This document shows, one piece after another, positions 5,814 to 6,467 of a stretch of 6,467 bases of DNA; the stretch's first letter is position 1; each line of letters starts with the position of its first letter. This stretch comes from Pseudobdellovibrionaceae bacterium. GTDB lineage: Bacteria; Bdellovibrionota; Bdellovibrionia; Bdellovibrionales; JAMPXM01. The DNA lies in NCBI GenBank assembly GCA_016791465.1, contig JAEUWE010000409.1, forward strand, positions 1 to 6,467, given 5' to 3'. The notes below the pieces were generated by a model that was not told the origin of the DNA, made no database searches, and saw only the letters and a list, made by a program, of their open reading frames with translations. Both the position numbers and the translations under genes were made by a program.

Positions 5814-6467
5814 TTACGCTCCCTCAGCAACAAACAGGGCCTCACAGCGAACTGCTCCACGGCCACCGCGGCCCGATGCGCCGTCCGCGCGAACTCGCCG
5901 TGCGAACTCTGAAAGTCGGCGATGAGCGCGAGCGCCTTCTGCCGTTGACGGAGACTCCACCATCGCGAAGCCAATAACAGGATCTGGGTTTGCTGCCGTC
6001 GGTTTAGCTGTACGCGCCTCGATCATCAGCGAACCATCGCCAACGCTGTGAAGAATAAAGTACGCGCTGCTCGATACCGAGCGACGCAGAGCCGACACGC
6101 GACCTGCTTCGCGAAGGCGCGACCATTCTTGGCGAAGGACCGCCTGCAAGTTGGCGTCACCCTTCTGGCTCAAATTGTCCGACGACAGCGCGAGTTTTGT
6201 TCGCCATTCGCCAAGAACTTTGTTGAGGCCCTTGTCCTGACCAAAGCCATAGTCCGCTTCGGCCAGCTTGATGCCGGTGATCTTCTCAGCCTCTTCGGCT
6301 GCGATGTTGTCAAATAGCCTCTGAATGCCGTCTTTATTCATCGGCGATCGCGGCTCGAGTTCGTTGATCGCTCGCAGTAAGTACGCAGCGAGAGTCTCAA
6401 ATCCGCTCACGTTGCGAATCAACTTATAGTACCAGCTGCCCAAGAAGGCGACGCCCTCGGCTCCAGT
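5814..6467 (-). CDS. Protein of unknown function, 5' end beyond window
   Basis: The frame is open from the right edge to TAA at 5816-5814, giving 217 visible residues. A TTG at 6443 is a possible start, but eight codons upstream of it are also open with no stop, so the true start is probably outside the window. I do not recognise it. The visible part is mostly soluble-looking and charged, with predicted helical stretches (such as RLFDNIAAEEAEKITG) and, further on, a beta-like segment AYFILHSVGDGSLMIEART. The end is rich in Arg, Ala and Gly (RADGASGRGGRGAVR), an unusual composition compared with the rest of the protein. It immediately precedes the two exported paralogs (1-nt gap), which suggests one transcript and perhaps a shared process. 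No signal peptide can be judged because the N-terminus is missing. Confidence 0.7.
   Translation of the reverse strand, partial: TGAEGVAFLGSWYYKLIRNVSGFETLAAYLLRAINELEPRSPMNKDGIQRLFDNIAAEEAEKITGIKLAEADYGFGQDKGLNKVLGEWRTKLALSSDNLSQKGDANLQAVLRQEWSRLREAGRVSALRRSVSSSAYFILHSVGDGSLMIEARTAKPTAANPDPVIGFAMVESPSTAEGARAHRRLSEFARRVRADGASGRGGRGAVRCEALFVAEGA
5819..5825 (-). promoter_or_regulatory. Strong ribosome binding site for paralog 2 (GTG start)
   Basis: GAGGGAG is spaced 6 nt from GTG 5812 and lies within the last codons of the preceding gene, whose TAA (5816-5814) is one base from the GTG. It argues for the GTG start and for reinitiation after the upstream gene. Confidence 0.75.

Noticed and set aside
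5813..5974. 54-residue N-terminal extension of paralog 2
   Set aside because: It would hide a clear signal peptide and overlap the preceding gene; GTG 5812 has an excellent ribosome binding site.

Overview
The window looks like ordinary chromosome of a Gram-negative bacterium with a little over half G+C by eye. The order trigger factor / GluQ, an ArsA-family ATPase and a set of unrecognised exported proteins would fit a Bdellovibrio-like (Bdellovibrionota or related deltaproteobacterial) genome. That placement is inference from gene style, not from a marker. I see no rRNA, tRNA, CRISPR array, insertion sequence or phage gene.

Layout. (1) At the left edge, on the minus strand, is the N-terminal 276 codons of an ArsA/Get3-type P-loop ATPase; its 3' end lies outside the window. 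(2) A 129-bp divergent intergenic region (829-957) contains a 10-bp palindrome. (3) Three plus-strand genes follow and probably form one operon: tig (trigger factor, 958-2286), a protein with an ASCH (PUA-like) domain that may carry a lipoprotein signal (2324-2977), and a glutamyl-Q tRNA(Asp) synthetase (2974-3840) that overlaps it by ATGA. (4) Three tightly packed minus-strand genes come from the right edge: an unrecognised protein whose 5' end is outside the window (5814-6467), then two tandem paralogous exported proteins of about 330 residues (4802-5812 and 3837-4805). Their junctions are TAA-G-GTG and ATGA.

The two operons converge with no gap. The plus-strand gluQ stop and the minus-strand stop share one CTAG. 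The best intrinsic terminator for the minus-strand operon is a 9-bp stem with a T-rich tail, and it lies inside the last codons of gluQ.

Functionally, the left half concerns protein biogenesis (nascent-chain chaperone, Get3-like ATPase) and tRNA modification (GluQ acting on queuosine of tRNA-Asp, next to a possible RNA-binding ASCH domain). The right half encodes a secreted paralog family with an ESCAGAC motif that I cannot assign. It is the most plausible source of something undescribed here. A papain-like (permuted NlpC/P60) fold is a tentative idea only.
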